A stretch of DNA of 64,000 bases from Paenibacillus sp. YYML68. Its GTDB lineage: Bacteria > Bacillota > Bacilli > Paenibacillales > NBRC-103111. Each line of letters opens with the position of its first letter. The first letter of the stretch is position 1. Both the position numbers and the translations under genes were made by a program. Location of the stretch: contig NZ_BQYI01000001.1 in the NCBI RefSeq assembly GCF_027923405.1, positions 3,760,501 through 3,824,500 of the forward strand, written 5' to 3'. The notes beneath the pieces are model-generated. The model was given only the letters and a program-made list of their open reading frames with translations. It was not told the DNA's origin and did not search any database. Positions 1-10,088 of the stretch are shown here, one piece after another.

Positions 1-158
1 GCACATACGAGCAAGTCACAGCGTCTTATAACGAAGACACCCCTATCGACGCCAGCATCGAGCGCACGTTCCGAGACGCCAGCCGTATTCCAGACTACGA
101 TCAATTCAGCCTCTGCCAGCTCATACAGCCAGCCCGCGCCTGCAGCATCGTATGGCAT
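1..158 (-). CDS. possible partial ORF cut by the left edge
   Basis: An open frame reads from an ATG at 158 leftwards off the window without a stop, at least 52 codons, beginning MPYDAAGAGWLYELAEAEL. The amino acid make-up looks protein-like, but the ribosome binding site is weak and an in-frame TAG lies a few codons upstream. I do not recognise it. It could be the start of a gene that continues beyond the window, or the tail of a decayed one. I see nothing else convincing in the first 396 bases. Confidence 0.25.
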   Translation of the reverse strand, partial: MPYDAAGAGWLYELAEAELIVVWNTAGVSERALDAGVDRGVFVIRRCDLLVC

Positions 159-396
159 GAGCCGTCTCTACGCCGGTCCTGAGTCTGCAAGCAAGCGTGA
201 TCGACGAGCTGCGCCTAGGGCGCAAACGCCCGTAAGCAGCAAGAGCGCCATCCGCCGAGCTGCTTACACAATCTCTACGGCGAGTAATAATCGAAGCAAC
301 CGGACTCGGGCTGCTCACAAGAAGAAGCTGCGTACGTCTAGCCTTTGGCTCAATAACATGGTGCTGCCAGGCTGATCAGCAGCTTGGCCTGCAGCA

Positions 397-2022
397 TCAG
401 CGGCTAGTCTGCTTCTCCAGCTGTGCGCTCAGCCGCTCGGCCACCATCCACCCGGACATCGCTGTGCCGAGCGTGCCCGCACCAGGATATACGTGATCGC
501 CGCACACCCACAAGCCTTCAGTATCCGTATAAGGAGAAGCCATACGGAGCACGTCAGATGCCCTGCTTGGCGCTGGTCCGCCGACATAACCGAGCTCCCG
601 CTGCGTATAGCGCTTGAACGTAACTGGAGTCGCAGGCAGCAGCAGCTCGACCGTGCTACGGAAGCCGGGAAGCGCGCGTTCGCAGGATGCCAGCATGCGC
701 TCGGTATACGCGTTCTTCAGAGCCTCGTAGCGGCTGCGATCCCACCACATCTTCGCCTCGGTATGCGTGGATGCGGTAACAGCCGTACGTCCGGCAGGCG
801 CGCGACCCGCGTCCAGCTCGTGCGAGAACGAGAGCAGCAGCTGATTCCCTTCGGTCATCGGCTCATCATAGGAGCTGATGACCTGATGGTACAGCACCTC
901 GGCTTCGCGAATCGGATTCGAGTCAGCTGCTGTCAGCTTGCAGCCCATATATAGCGCGAATGCACCCCACGCCTCGGACTCGACACGTAATGCCCCGTTG
1001 CTGTGACCCATTTCATCACCTACATCCTCCTGGGCGTACTGCTTCTGCACGTACGTGGACGAGGAGCTGGCCGCAGCTCGAGCCATCTCGATAGGAGCTT
1101 GCTTCGCTGCTGAATCCTCACCCTTTCCACCCGCTTCCAGTAGATTGTTCAGATGTCGATGCGAATTGTTCACCACGACGTGTCTTGCAAGAACCTGATC
1201 GCCTCGTGCAGATTCCAGCAACCACCCGCTACCTATACGCTTCAGCGACCGAATGCGTGTGCGCAGCTTCACTTCTCCACCACGCTCTCTCACAGCGCCA
1301 GCCAGATCCTCTGCGATTCGAGCAAGGCCACCCTCCACATAATAAGCACCGCGGTGAAAAACGTTCAGCGCCGTATAGCCAAGCAGCGCCGGACAGCGGT
1401 CCGCCGTCGTCTGCACACTGTCGATCAGCTGTCCGTTCAAGAAATGGACGAATGGCTTATTCCCAGCGAGTCCGAACCGCCGCAATCGCTGCTCCACGGT
1501 CTGCAGCAGCAGTGGAGCAGCAGATACAAGACGCGGAGACAGCATACGCATGAAGCGACGCACATCGTCTATGCGCTTCGGGGGGAGCAGAGGACGATGC
1601 TCAGCCATCCCCTCAAGCATCGAGGAGCAGCCCAGCACCTCGGTGTAGAAGTCCACGATCGCCTGCGACTGCTCGGGGAACACTCGCTTAATCTCCTTGA
1701 ACCAATCATCCTTGAACCGATAATAGCGAGTGATTCGATCAGGAAGATGTACGTCCATAATGACAGACTGCGAGCGCAGCGGTGGATTCGGCAGCTTCAG
1801 CTCCCGATACAGCCGATCGAACAAGCCTCCCCGCTCGAAGCCCATGCCATACGTTGCCCCGACAGAGAAGCGATAGCCCTCTCGCTCGAACTTGCCCGCA
1901 CAGCCGCCGAGCTCGCTTGAGCCCTCGCATACGACAACATGCAATCCTTTAGCGGCGAGCACTGCCGCCGTTGCAAGACCGCCGAACCCTGCCCCAATTA
2001 CCGCTACATCCGCTGCCCGCAT
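397..2022 (-). CDS. CrtI-like FAD-dependent oxidoreductase (phytoene desaturase superfamily)
   Basis: This is a 541-residue flavoprotein of the phytoene desaturase / carotenoid isomerase superfamily. The N-terminus has the dinucleotide-binding Rossmann motif GAGFGG at residues 10-15, followed by EGSSELGGCAGKFEREGY, the glycine-rich FAD motif of this family. The C-terminus has the matching FAD motif GLWVCGDHVYPGAGTLGTAM. Such enzymes oxidise, isomerise or saturate polyene or retinoid-like substrates; the substrate here cannot be read from the sequence. No other carotenoid gene lies nearby, so a pigment role is only a guess. A GGGGG ribosome binding site precedes the ATG. It sits alone, divergent from nothing, with its own promoter and palindrome upstream. 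Confidence 0.8.
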   Translation of the reverse strand: MRAADVAVIGAGFGGLATAAVLAAKGLHVVVCEGSSELGGCAGKFEREGYRFSVGATYGMGFERGGLFDRLYRELKLPNPPLRSQSVIMDVHLPDRITRYYRFKDDWFKEIKRVFPEQSQAIVDFYTEVLGCSSMLEGMAEHRPLLPPKRIDDVRRFMRMLSPRLVSAAPLLLQTVEQRLRRFGLAGNKPFVHFLNGQLIDSVQTTADRCPALLGYTALNVFHRGAYYVEGGLARIAEDLAGAVRERGGEVKLRTRIRSLKRIGSGWLLESARGDQVLARHVVVNNSHRHLNNLLEAGGKGEDSAAKQAPIEMARAAASSSSTYVQKQYAQEDVGDEMGHSNGALRVESEAWGAFALYMGCKLTAADSNPIREAEVLYHQVISSYDEPMTEGNQLLLSFSHELDAGRAPAGRTAVTASTHTEAKMWWDRSRYEALKNAYTERMLASCERALPGFRSTVELLLPATPVTFKRYTQRELGYVGGPAPSRASDVLRMASPYTDTEGLWVCGDHVYPGAGTLGTAMSGWMVAERLSAQLEKQTSR

Positions 2023-2093
2023 TGTTCTTCCCCCTGTTCCTTCGTTCCTGGATGCTCACACTGAATCATTAGGCTTGGCTAAGCATCAACATC

Positions 2094-2141
2094 GTATAAA
2101 CATTATACAAAGATTATACTAACATTAAATTCAAAAAACAA
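2094..2141 (-). promoter_or_regulatory. promoter with overlapping palindrome for the CrtI-like gene
   Basis: Read on the minus strand there is TTGTTT (2136-2141), a 17-bp spacer and TATAAT (2113-2118). Just downstream, over the expected transcription start, lies a perfect 6-3-6 inverted repeat GTATAA-TGT-TTATAC (2094-2108). The placement suits a repressor operator. The repressor is unknown. Confidence 0.55.
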
Positions 2142-2185
2142 CACGTAAATTGTGAATAGTTGTCGAATTATCAACCCCTAACGAC

Positions 2186-2229
2186 AACAGCCCTGCATAC
2201 GGCTCAAAAGAGCTGCATGCAGGGCTGTT
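2186..2229 (-). terminator. intrinsic terminator downstream of pdhD
   Basis: A 12-13-bp stem (AACAGCCCTGCAT paired with ATGCAGGGCTGTT) lies just after the pdhD stop. The T-tract on the minus strand is poor (TTGTCGTT). Confidence 0.6.
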
Positions 2230-2245
2230 TCAATACAATAAATAT

Positions 2246-3661
2246 CTACTTGCCGAGCTGGTGAATCGGATGACCAAGCGCGCCTTCAGCGGCGTCCATC
2301 GTAATCTCACCAAGCGTCGGATGCGCATGAATCGTCAGCGCGATATCCTCAAGCGTAGCGCCCATCTCGATTGCGAGCGTCAGCTCGGCGATCAGGTTCG
2401 ACGCCTCGGCTCCAACCGCGAAGCCACCGACCAAGAGACCTGTATCCTTGTCGCCGATCAGCTTCACGAAGCCGTCCGTCGCGTTCATCGACTGCGCGCG
2501 TCCATTCGCTCCATAAGGGAATTTACCTACGACCACATTGATACCCTGTGCCTTCGCTTCCGCCTCGCTCAAGCCTACGCCTGCGATCTCAGGATCTGCG
2601 AATACAACAGACGGGATCACCTTGTAGTCGACAACGCTAGGCAGTCCAGCGATCGACTCTGCCGCTACCTTCGCCTCGTACGACGCCTTGTGAGCAAGTG
2701 CAGGACCTGCCACGATGTCGCCGATCGCGTAGATGTGCGGGACGTTCGTCTGGCACTTCTCGTTGACTGGGATCAAGCCGCGTTCGCCAACCTCGACACC
2801 TGCCAGCTCGAGCGACAGCTCTCCGTCCGTATTCGGGCGGCGTCCGACGGTGACGAGCACGTAATCCGCTGTAACCTTCTTCTCCTCGCCCTTGACGGTG
2901 TACGTCACGGTCACGCTGTCGCCGGATTGCTCGCACGACTGTGCAAGCGCCTCGGTAACGATATCCACGTTCAGCTTCTTCAGGTTGCGCTCGACGAGCT
3001 TCGTCAAGTCCTTCTCGAAGCCTGGCAAAATGTAATCGGAGCCCTCGAGCACCGTTACCTGCGTGCCGAACTTCGCGTAAGTCTGGCCGAGCTCGATACC
3101 GATGTAGCCGCCGCCGATAACGATCATGCTCTTCGGAATTTCCTTCAGCGCGAGCGCCTCTGTCGAGGACAGAATGCGTCCGCCGTAAGGGAACGCCTTC
3201 AGCTCAATCGGGCGGGAACCCGTCGCGATAATGCAATGCTCGAAGCGGTAGCGAGCCGTTTCGTTGTCGTTGAACAGACGCGCCTCATGCTCGTTGATGA
3301 ACAACGCTTCACCGCTGAACGTCTGAATTTTGTTACCCTTCAGCAGCATGTTCACGCCGCCGGTCTGCTTCTTCACGATGCCGTCCTTCCACGCCTGCAC
3401 CTTGGAGAAGTCAACCTTCACATTCTCTGCTGTAATACCGATCGACTCGCTGTGGCTCGCCAGCTCATAGTGATGAGCTGCCGAGATGAGCGCCTTGGAC
3501 GGAATGCAGCCGCGGTTCAAGCAGACGCCGCCGACCTCGTCCTTGTCTACGACAAGGACGCTTTTGCCTAGCTGGGCTGCACGAATTGCCGCGACGTAAC
3601 CGCCGGGACCTGCGCCAATGACGAGAACGTCTATTTCTACCGATGCGTCACCTACGACCAT
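2246..3661 (-). CDS. pdhD: dihydrolipoyl dehydrogenase (E3)
   Basis: E3 of the pyruvate dehydrogenase complex; it reoxidises the dihydrolipoyl arm of E2 and passes electrons through FAD to NAD+. The 471 residues show the FAD motif GAGPGG near residue 16, the redox-active disulfide CLNRGC (Cys47 and Cys52), a second nucleotide-binding motif GGGYIG, the FAD motif YAIGD, and the C-terminal HAHPTLGE with the catalytic His-Glu pair. It is the last gene of pdhABCD and follows pdhC by 6 bp. Its GGAGGTG ribosome binding site overlaps the pdhC stop codon. It could also serve other 2-oxoacid dehydrogenases or the glycine cleavage system. Confidence 0.97.
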   Translation of the reverse strand: MVVGDASVEIDVLVIGAGPGGYVAAIRAAQLGKSVLVVDKDEVGGVCLNRGCIPSKALISAAHHYELASHSESIGITAENVKVDFSKVQAWKDGIVKKQTGGVNMLLKGNKIQTFSGEALFINEHEARLFNDNETARYRFEHCIIATGSRPIELKAFPYGGRILSSTEALALKEIPKSMIVIGGGYIGIELGQTYAKFGTQVTVLEGSDYILPGFEKDLTKLVERNLKKLNVDIVTEALAQSCEQSGDSVTVTYTVKGEEKKVTADYVLVTVGRRPNTDGELSLELAGVEVGERGLIPVNEKCQTNVPHIYAIGDIVAGPALAHKASYEAKVAAESIAGLPSVVDYKVIPSVVFADPEIAGVGLSEAEAKAQGINVVVGKFPYGANGRAQSMNATDGFVKLIGDKDTGLLVGGFAVGAEASNLIAELTLAIEMGATLEDIALTIHAHPTLGEITMDAAEGALGHPIHQLGK

Positions 3662-3667
3662 AGTCGG

Positions 3668-5038
3668 TTACACCTCCATGACGAGCAGCTCCGGATCGGA
3701 GAGCAATTGTTTGATATAGTTCAGGAAGTTCTGTGCCATCGCGCCGTCGATGATGCGGTGGTCGAAGCTAAGCGACAGCGCCATGACCGGAGCCACAACG
3801 ATCTCGCCATTCTTCACAACCGGCTTCTCCGTGATGCGTCCTGTTCCGAGAATCGCAACCTCAGGGAAATTGATGATCGGCGTGAAGAACATGCCGCCCG
3901 CGGAGCCGATGTTCGTGATCGTCAGCGTCGAGCCGCGCAGCTCGGAGCCGCTCAGCTTGCCGTCGCGACCGCGAACAGCCAGATCCGTGATCGCCTCAGC
4001 GATCGTCCAGATGTTCTTGCGGTCTGCGTCCTGAATAACCGGAACGATCAGGCCGTTGTCCGTGTCAGTCGCAATACCGATATGGTAGTACTTCTTGTAC
4101 ACGATCTCTTGCTTCTCTTCGTCGATCATCGCGTTCATCGCCGGGAACTGACGAGCAGCCGCAACGAGAGCCTTCACGATGAAAGGCAAGTACGTCAGCT
4201 TGACGCCCTTCTTCTCGGCAACAGGCTTCGCCTTCGTGCGCAGCGCGACGAGTCGAGTCACATCGACCTCGTCCATCAGCGTCACGTGCGGAGCTGTGTA
4301 CGCGCTCTTCACCATCGCATTCGAGATCGCCTTGCGAATGCCCTTCAGAGGCACGCGCTCCTCGACGCGGTCGCCGCTGATTGCACCGGCTGCGCTCGAT
4401 GGCGCAGCCGCAGCTACCGCCGGCGCTTCGCCAGCCGCCGCCGCACCTGCTGCTTCAGCTGGCGCCGCTGCCACAGCAGCCGCACCGCCGCCAGCAGCGA
4501 ATGCGAGCACGTCTTCCTTCGTGACGCGCCCATTCTTGCCCGTCGCCGGTACCGCGGCGAGGTTCACGCCCTTCTCGCGCGCGAGCTTACGCACGCTCGG
4601 CGTCGCGAGCACGGCGGCCTTCGCGCTGCCGGCCGCCGCAGGAGCTGCTGCCGCTGGGGCGCTGCCTGCCAGCGGCGTATCGATCTTCGCAGCCGCTACG
4701 TTCGCTGCGACCGCACTGCCCACCGGCTCGACAGCCGCCGGTGCAGGAGCTGCCGCCTCAGGCGCATGCCCATGGCCTGCCTGCTGAGGCACCTCGCCGA
4801 CAACGTCGATCACAGCGATGACGTCGCCTACGGTGCACACGGTACCTTCGCCGACCTTCAGCTCGACGATCGTGCCTTCAACTGGAGAAGGAACTTCAAC
4901 AGTCGATTTATCGTTCTGTACATCCATTAATATCGTTTCATCGTTCACGGTATCTCCCGGCTTCACATGCCACTTGACGATCTCGCCTTCATGGATGCCT
5001 TCCCCGAGCTCCGGAAACCGGTATTCAAATGTTGCCAT
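3668..5038 (-). CDS. pdhC: pyruvate dehydrogenase E2, dihydrolipoamide acetyltransferase
   Basis: The E2 core of pyruvate dehydrogenase moves acetyl groups from E1 to CoA. In 456 residues it has a single N-terminal lipoyl domain with the modified lysine in QNDKSTVEV (Lys44), a long Ala/Pro-rich flexible linker, a peripheral subunit-binding domain (about 140-180, [14 protein letters not shown]), a second Ala-rich linker, and the catalytic acetyltransferase domain ending with SFDHRIIDG (His427, Asp431). One lipoyl domain is usual for Gram-positive E2. The Ala-rich linkers cause strong GC skew and long false frames on the other strand. It lies 32 bp after pdhB. Confidence 0.97.
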   Translation of the reverse strand: MATFEYRFPELGEGIHEGEIVKWHVKPGDTVNDETILMDVQNDKSTVEVPSPVEGTIVELKVGEGTVCTVGDVIAVIDVVGEVPQQAGHGHAPEAAAPAPAAVEPVGSAVAANVAAAKIDTPLAGSAPAAAAPAAAGSAKAAVLATPSVRKLAREKGVNLAAVPATGKNGRVTKEDVLAFAAGGGAAAVAAAPAEAAGAAAAGEAPAVAAAAPSSAAGAISGDRVEERVPLKGIRKAISNAMVKSAYTAPHVTLMDEVDVTRLVALRTKAKPVAEKKGVKLTYLPFIVKALVAAARQFPAMNAMIDEEKQEIVYKKYYHIGIATDTDNGLIVPVIQDADRKNIWTIAEAITDLAVRGRDGKLSGSELRGSTLTITNIGSAGGMFFTPIINFPEVAILGTGRITEKPVVKNGEIVVAPVMALSLSFDHRIIDGAMAQNFLNYIKQLLSDPELLVMEV

Positions 5039-5070
5039 CGATGGTTCACCGTCCCTTATCGCTTATCGGA

Positions 5071-6051
5071 TTAAAAATCAAGCACTTTGTTCAAGCCAGC
5101 CACAATACGGGCCGGGTTCGGAAGCCACTGGTCCTCCACCTGTGCGAACGGATATACCGTATCCGGAGGCGCAACGCGCAGCACCGGCGCTTCCAGATGA
5201 AGAATCGCCTTCTCGTTGATCTGTGCGATGACTTCCGCTGCGATGCCGGACGTCTTCTGTGCTTCTTGAACCACAATGGCGCGGTTCGTCTTCTTGATCG
5301 ATTCTACAATCGTATCTGTATCCAGCGGCATCAGCGTGCGCAGGTCGATAACCTCGACCTTCACGCCGCGCGTCTTCTCGATCTCCTCAGCTGCCTTGAG
5401 CGAGGTGTGAACCATTGCGCCGTACGTAATGATCGTCACGTCGCTGCCCTCGCGGACAACGTTCGCCTTGCCGATCGGCACCGTGTACTCGCCCTCAGGC
5501 ACCTCTGCACGGAACGAACGATACAGGTTCAAGTGCTCCATGAAGAAGACCGGATCGTTGTCGCGGATCGCGGAGATCAGCAAGCCCTTCGCATCGTAAG
5601 GGTTCGAAGGCACAACGACCTTAATACCCGGCGTCTGCACGAGCAAGCCCTCGAGCGGATCCGTGTGCAGCTCAGCAGCCTTTACGCCGCCGCCGAATGG
5701 CGTACGGATCGTGATAGGCGCCTGGTAGCGGCCGCCGGAGCGGTAACGCATACGAGCAGCTTGTACCGCGATCTGGTCGAACGCCTCGAAGATGAAGCCG
5801 ACGAACTGAATTTCCATAATCGGACGGAAGCCTTGAAGGGCCATACCGACCGCCATACCACCGATTGCAGACTCAGCAAGCGGCGTATCGAATACGCGCT
5901 CCTCGCCGAATTCGCCTTGAAGTCCTTCTGTCGCACGGAACACGCCGCCTACCTTACCGACGTCTTCACCGAAGATGACGACGTTCGGGTCGCGCTGAAG
6001 CTCGACGCGCATCGCGTCCTTTATCGCTTGAATCATTGTCATTTGAGCCAT
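5071..6051 (-). CDS. pdhB: pyruvate dehydrogenase E1 component, beta subunit
   Basis: The beta subunit of the thiamine-diphosphate-dependent E1 heterotetramer, which decarboxylates pyruvate and acetylates the E2 lipoyl arm. At 326 residues it has normal length. The N-terminus [18 protein letters not shown] is typical of the family, as are [18 protein letters not shown] and the conserved [16 protein letters not shown]. It lies 24 bp downstream of pdhA and 32 bp upstream of pdhC, in one operon. Confidence 0.97.
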   Translation of the reverse strand: MAQMTMIQAIKDAMRVELQRDPNVVIFGEDVGKVGGVFRATEGLQGEFGEERVFDTPLAESAIGGMAVGMALQGFRPIMEIQFVGFIFEAFDQIAVQAARMRYRSGGRYQAPITIRTPFGGGVKAAELHTDPLEGLLVQTPGIKVVVPSNPYDAKGLLISAIRDNDPVFFMEHLNLYRSFRAEVPEGEYTVPIGKANVVREGSDVTIITYGAMVHTSLKAAEEIEKTRGVKVEVIDLRTLMPLDTDTIVESIKKTNRAIVVQEAQKTSGIAAEVIAQINEKAILHLEAPVLRVAPPDTVYPFAQVEDQWLPNPARIVAGLNKVLDF

Positions 6052-6075
6052 GGCTGAAAGTCCTCCCCTTTACCC

Positions 6076-7206
<1,131 letters not shown>

Positions 7207-7216
7207 TTATAGTAGT

Positions 7217-7246
7217 ATTATAAACCTGTTTTCCGTCGGAACACAA
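7217..7246 (-). promoter_or_regulatory. sigma-A-type promoter of the pdh operon
   Basis: On the minus strand TTGTGT (7241-7246) is followed by an 18-bp spacer and TATAAT (7217-7222), about 70 bp upstream of the pdhA start. Confidence 0.6.
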
Positions 7247-7263
7247 TATACTTCTTGTATTTA

Positions 7264-7313
7264 TTGATATTTTTATTGACTGCCGACTATAACAGTGTCA
7301 ACACGCATATAAT
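7264..7313 (+). promoter_or_regulatory. candidate promoters of the esterase gene
   Basis: TTGATA (7264-7269), an 18-bp spacer and TATAAC (7288-7293) form the better match. A second perfect TATAAT lies at 7308-7313 but without a clear -35. The region is shared with the divergent pdh promoter. Confidence 0.4.
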
Positions 7314-7367
7314 ACAGATTCACAAAATCTTAAAAACTATTATAATACAAACGGAGGCTCAGGCAGT

Positions 7368-8093
7368 ATGGATGACGCTATGTACTATAAAAGAACGATC
7401 GTCAAGGAGCACGTTCCCTCCCAAGAGCTAGGGGAGGAGCGGCCGCTTCGCATCTATTTGCCCCCCGGCTATAACGAGCTGCTGTCGTATCCTGTCGTCT
7501 ATTGCCAGGACGGGGAGGACTTCTTCAACTTCGGTCGGATCGCTACGACGATGAATCGGCTCATCTACGACGACAATGCGGAGCCCGCCATCATCGTCGG
7601 CGTCGACGTCGATAAGGCTGTCCGCACGAGCGAATACGCACCGGAGGGTGAGCGCTTCGAGCGGTATTGCCGCTTCTTCGCGGAAGAGCTGCTGCCGTAT
7701 GTAGAGAGCCGCTATCCCGTTCGAACGACGGCTGACGAGCGACTGCTTGCCGGCGATTCACTCGGAGCTACCGTCTCCTTACATCTCGCCTTGGATTATC
7801 GTAGCCTATTTACCCGTGTACTATCCTTATCCGGGGCATTTTTGCAGAGCACCCAAGCAAGAGTCGCCGCAGAGGACGACTTGTCCTGGCTGACGCTCTC
7901 CATGCTTATTGGTCTGGATGAAAAGGACGTCAGCACCGGACGCGGCACGTTCGACTTCGTGGAGGCCAACCGCAACACGAAGAAGCTCCTCATCGAGAGG
8001 AGCTGCCAGCTAGAATATGAAGAGAAGCCCGGCAAGCATCTGTGGGGCTTCTGGCAGCAGGAGCTGCCAAGACTGCTGCGCAGGTTCGTGTAA
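7368..8093 (+). CDS. alpha/beta-hydrolase esterase (esterase D / Fes-like)
   Basis: A 241-residue cytoplasmic alpha/beta hydrolase of the putative esterase family (PF00756). The nucleophile elbow is GDSLG with Ser131; the likely catalytic histidine is His224 in GKHLWGFW. The N-terminal part contains LRIYLPPGYNE and the oxyanion region VVYCQDGEDFF, typical of the family. Family members hydrolyse S-formylglutathione, siderophore esters or acyl esters; the substrate here is unknown. GGAGG at 7353-7357 supports the ATG at 7368; a second ATG four codons later is also possible. A stem without a T-run lies just downstream (8118-8149). Confidence 0.85.
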   Translation: MDDAMYYKRTIVKEHVPSQELGEERPLRIYLPPGYNELLSYPVVYCQDGEDFFNFGRIATTMNRLIYDDNAEPAIIVGVDVDKAVRTSEYAPEGERFERYCRFFAEELLPYVESRYPVRTTADERLLAGDSLGATVSLHLALDYRSLFTRVLSLSGAFLQSTQARVAAEDDLSWLTLSMLIGLDEKDVSTGRGTFDFVEANRNTKKLLIERSCQLEYEEKPGKHLWGFWQQELPRLLRRFV

Positions 8094-8171
8094 CGAGGGA
8101 GACCGCTTCGCACTTGTGGCGCAACAGCTCGCTGGAGTGCGGTTGCGCCTGCTCATGGTAGCCGCCTCGCC

Positions 8172-9050
8172 CTACCCGAGCCCGTACCGCGCTCGCAGAC
8201 GCGCCACCATCTCGCGCACGTCGGCCTCGCTCGGCAGCCGCAGCCGCGCGGCCGCATCCGCGAGCCCCGCTGCGCTCTGGCGCTCGCGGACGACGCGCTT
8301 CACCGCGTCGATGAAGGCATCCGCCCCGGCGAAGCGCTCGGGGCCGAGCAGCTCCGCGAGGCTCGCCATGCTATGCGCGGCGACCTGCGGATGCGCGCCC
8401 ACTGGCGCGCCCGCTCCCGCCCGCTCGTAGAACTGGCGGGCGAGCCCGGCCTTCTCGCCGCCCGAGCCGGCGGCGATGACGAACGCCTGCACGACATAGC
8501 CGTGCAGCTGCCGTCTCTGCGCAATGCCGCAGAATTTGCGCCCGCCGATGCTCAGGTCGAAATCGCCGGGACAATACGCCCCGTCGATCTCGCCTTTGTC
8601 CACCCCTGCTCCGGTCTCCTGAAGCGCAAGCGCGATCAGCTCGTACATCAGCTCGAAGTCGTCGTGGAAATCGATCTGTCCCGCCGCCTTCGGCAAGATG
8701 ATCGAGACGTTCACGACGCCCTCATCGAGCGGAACCGCCGCACCTCCCGAGTTGCGCACCGCTACGCTGTAGCCGTCCGCCTCCAGCCAGCGAGCCGCGT
8801 CACGCGCTCCCGGAAGCCGACTGTCGCGCAAGCCCATGACGAAGCCGCGTCGATGCCGCCACATGTGCAGCAACGGCGGCCCGCCCTCACCTACACTGCG
8901 GCACAGCAGCTCCTCAAGCGCGAACGGATCGAGCACATCCTCGTCCAGCTCGGCTGTCCGGTCCAGTATCAACAGATCGTTCAATCCGGCGTGCTGCGGA
9001 CGTTGTGTACCATCCCTTCCTTGCTCTTGCTCTTGCCCTTCCACCTTCAT
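8172..9050 (-). CDS. lipL: octanoyl-[GcvH]:protein N-octanoyltransferase
   Basis: LipL moves octanoate from GcvH to the lipoyl domains of 2-oxoacid dehydrogenase E2 subunits, the last transfer step of lipoate synthesis in Bacillota. The 292-residue protein has a BPL/LPL catalytic fold: RNSGGAAVPLDEGVVNVS around residues 100-117, then GAYCPGDFDLSIGGRKFCGIAQ with the likely acyl-thioester cysteine Cys160 and Lys172. The YCPGDFDLS motif distinguishes LipL from LipM. AGGAGG sits at good spacing before the ATG at 9050. The first 20 or so residues are Glu/Gln-rich and probably not conserved. It lies near, but not within, the pdh operon whose E2 it would help modify. Confidence 0.85.
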   Translation of the reverse strand: MKVEGQEQEQGRDGTQRPQHAGLNDLLILDRTAELDEDVLDPFALEELLCRSVGEGGPPLLHMWRHRRGFVMGLRDSRLPGARDAARWLEADGYSVAVRNSGGAAVPLDEGVVNVSIILPKAAGQIDFHDDFELMYELIALALQETGAGVDKGEIDGAYCPGDFDLSIGGRKFCGIAQRRQLHGYVVQAFVIAAGSGGEKAGLARQFYERAGAGAPVGAHPQVAAHSMASLAELLGPERFAGADAFIDAVKRVVRERQSAAGLADAAARLRLPSEADVREMVARLRARYGLG

Positions 9051-9238
9051 CCATATCCCTCCTGCTTACGCATCCGCTCGTTTTGTCCCATTGTAAAAGG
9101 GAAGCGCACCGCTTGCAAGGTATACCACTTTACAAGCGTAAATACACTCAATTCCGCTACAACAAGGACACGCACCCGAACGTTATGAAGTGAGCACTCG
9201 TATAATGCCAACAACGTAACATTGAGGAGGTGAGCTGC

Positions 9239-9421
9239 ATGGATCGATTTTTGGCCTACTTCGGCGGACTGCTCGGCGGATACGCGATCGTCATGGTACC
9301 ACTTAGCGGCGCTGGTCTTGGCTTTCTTCACCCAATTGTACACCTCATCGGCACGCTGGCGATGCTGACCTTCGCAGGCGCAATGATTGTAAGCGGAGTA
9401 CGTTATATGCTGCGCAAATAG
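9239..9421 (+). CDS. small two-helix membrane protein
   Basis: A 60-residue protein with two hydrophobic segments (about residues 8-30 and 36-55), ending VSGVRYMLRK. The GAGGAGGTGA ribosome binding site supports the ATG at 9239 rather than the GTG three codons earlier. A TATAAT lies at 9201-9206. Function is unknown. The glycine-rich helices suggest a small integral membrane protein rather than a secreted one. Confidence 0.65.
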   Translation: MDRFLAYFGGLLGGYAIVMVPLSGAGLGFLHPIVHLIGTLAMLTFAGAMIVSGVRYMLRK

Positions 9422-9492
9422 ACGAATCAACTACATTCATCGCTGCGTCACCAGTGAGCGAGGCACTTCCTCCACAGGCGCAGTCACACAAC

Positions 9493-9522
9493 AGCCCCCG
9501 AGCACGAATGTGCTCAGGGGCT
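9493..9522. terminator. hairpin between convergent genes
   Basis: AGCCCC-GAGCAC stem pairs with GTGCTC-GGGGCT around a four-base loop. It lies between the small membrane protein (plus) and the GDYXXLXY protein (minus). It has no strong T-run on either strand. Confidence 0.5.
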
Positions 9523-9542
9523 ATCTGACTACTTCCCACTTT

Positions 9543-10088
9543 CTATTCCACCAGCTGCTCGATCTTCATCTTGCCCCACGGGGCAACCTTCAGCTCGACG
9601 ACCAGTCGGTCCGCCTTCTCCTCCAGCGCCTTGCCGGTATTCTCCGGAACATAGAACTTCTCAATGCCATAACGAACAGGAATGCCCATACCCGAGTACT
9701 TGTGGTCCCAGTAATATTCAGTACTGCCGATCAGCACATATTCACCCGCACCTGCCTCCAGCGGCTTATCTGATGCTGCGATCGCCTCATAGATGCCATC
9801 GGCACCGGACTTCACCACGACGTACAGCTTCGTGCCTTGCTCCAGTCGTTCAGGACTGCCCTGCCAGATCGATAGCGGAATCGTGCTGATTTCATATTGA
9901 AGCGTTACATAATCACCGTAGAACAAGTCCCGCGGATCGACAGGCACCGTGCGAACCTTGATCGAATCGCCGAACCAACCAATCGCATAATATGAGACTG
10001 CAAGACCCGACAGCACCAGCACCTGAAGGAGCACGACCAGCATCACGAGCGGCTTCCGGCGGGTAAACCATGTTCGATTATCAGTCAT
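9543..10088 (-). CDS. GDYXXLXY domain membrane-anchored protein
   Basis: A 181-residue protein with one N-terminal membrane helix (about 12-33) and an extracytoplasmic part carrying DPRDLFYGDYVTLQYEIS, the signature of the GDYXXLXY family (PF14345). The family is often coded next to DUF2157 membrane proteins, and that is the case here: the start overlaps the end of the DUF2157 gene by 8 bp. The biochemical role of this pair is not known. Confidence 0.85.
   Translation of the reverse strand: MTDNRTWFTRRKPLVMLVVLLQVLVLSGLAVSYYAIGWFGDSIKVRTVPVDPRDLFYGDYVTLQYEISTIPLSIWQGSPERLEQGTKLYVVVKSGADGIYEAIAASDKPLEAGAGEYVLIGSTEYYWDHKYSGMGIPVRYGIEKFYVPENTGKALEEKADRLVVELKVAPWGKMKIEQLVE

Noticed and set aside
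121-375. Two overlapping short frames near the left edge
   Set aside because: Arg/Ser-rich composition, no ribosome binding site and no recognisable family; more like shadow frames than genes.
2261-3571. A 436-codon open frame on the plus strand, antisense to pdhD
   Set aside because: It is an Arg/Leu-rich mirror of the GC-rich pdhD codons, without a ribosome binding site or known domain. Similar long mirrors lie opposite alaS, pdhC, the stalk-protein gene and trhP2.
4380-4790. Apparent low-complexity GC-rich repeat region
   Set aside because: This is the Ala/Pro-rich linker of pdhC, not a nucleotide repeat.
8118-8149. Stem GGCGCAAC/GTTGCGCC between the esterase and lipL
   Set aside because: A possible terminator, but the loop is 16 bases and there is no T-run on either strand; too weak to list.
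9047-9430. A 127-codon minus frame over the intergenic region before lipL
   Set aside because: It has no known domain and overlaps the small membrane protein gene, which has a better ribosome binding site; it also runs into the lipL start.
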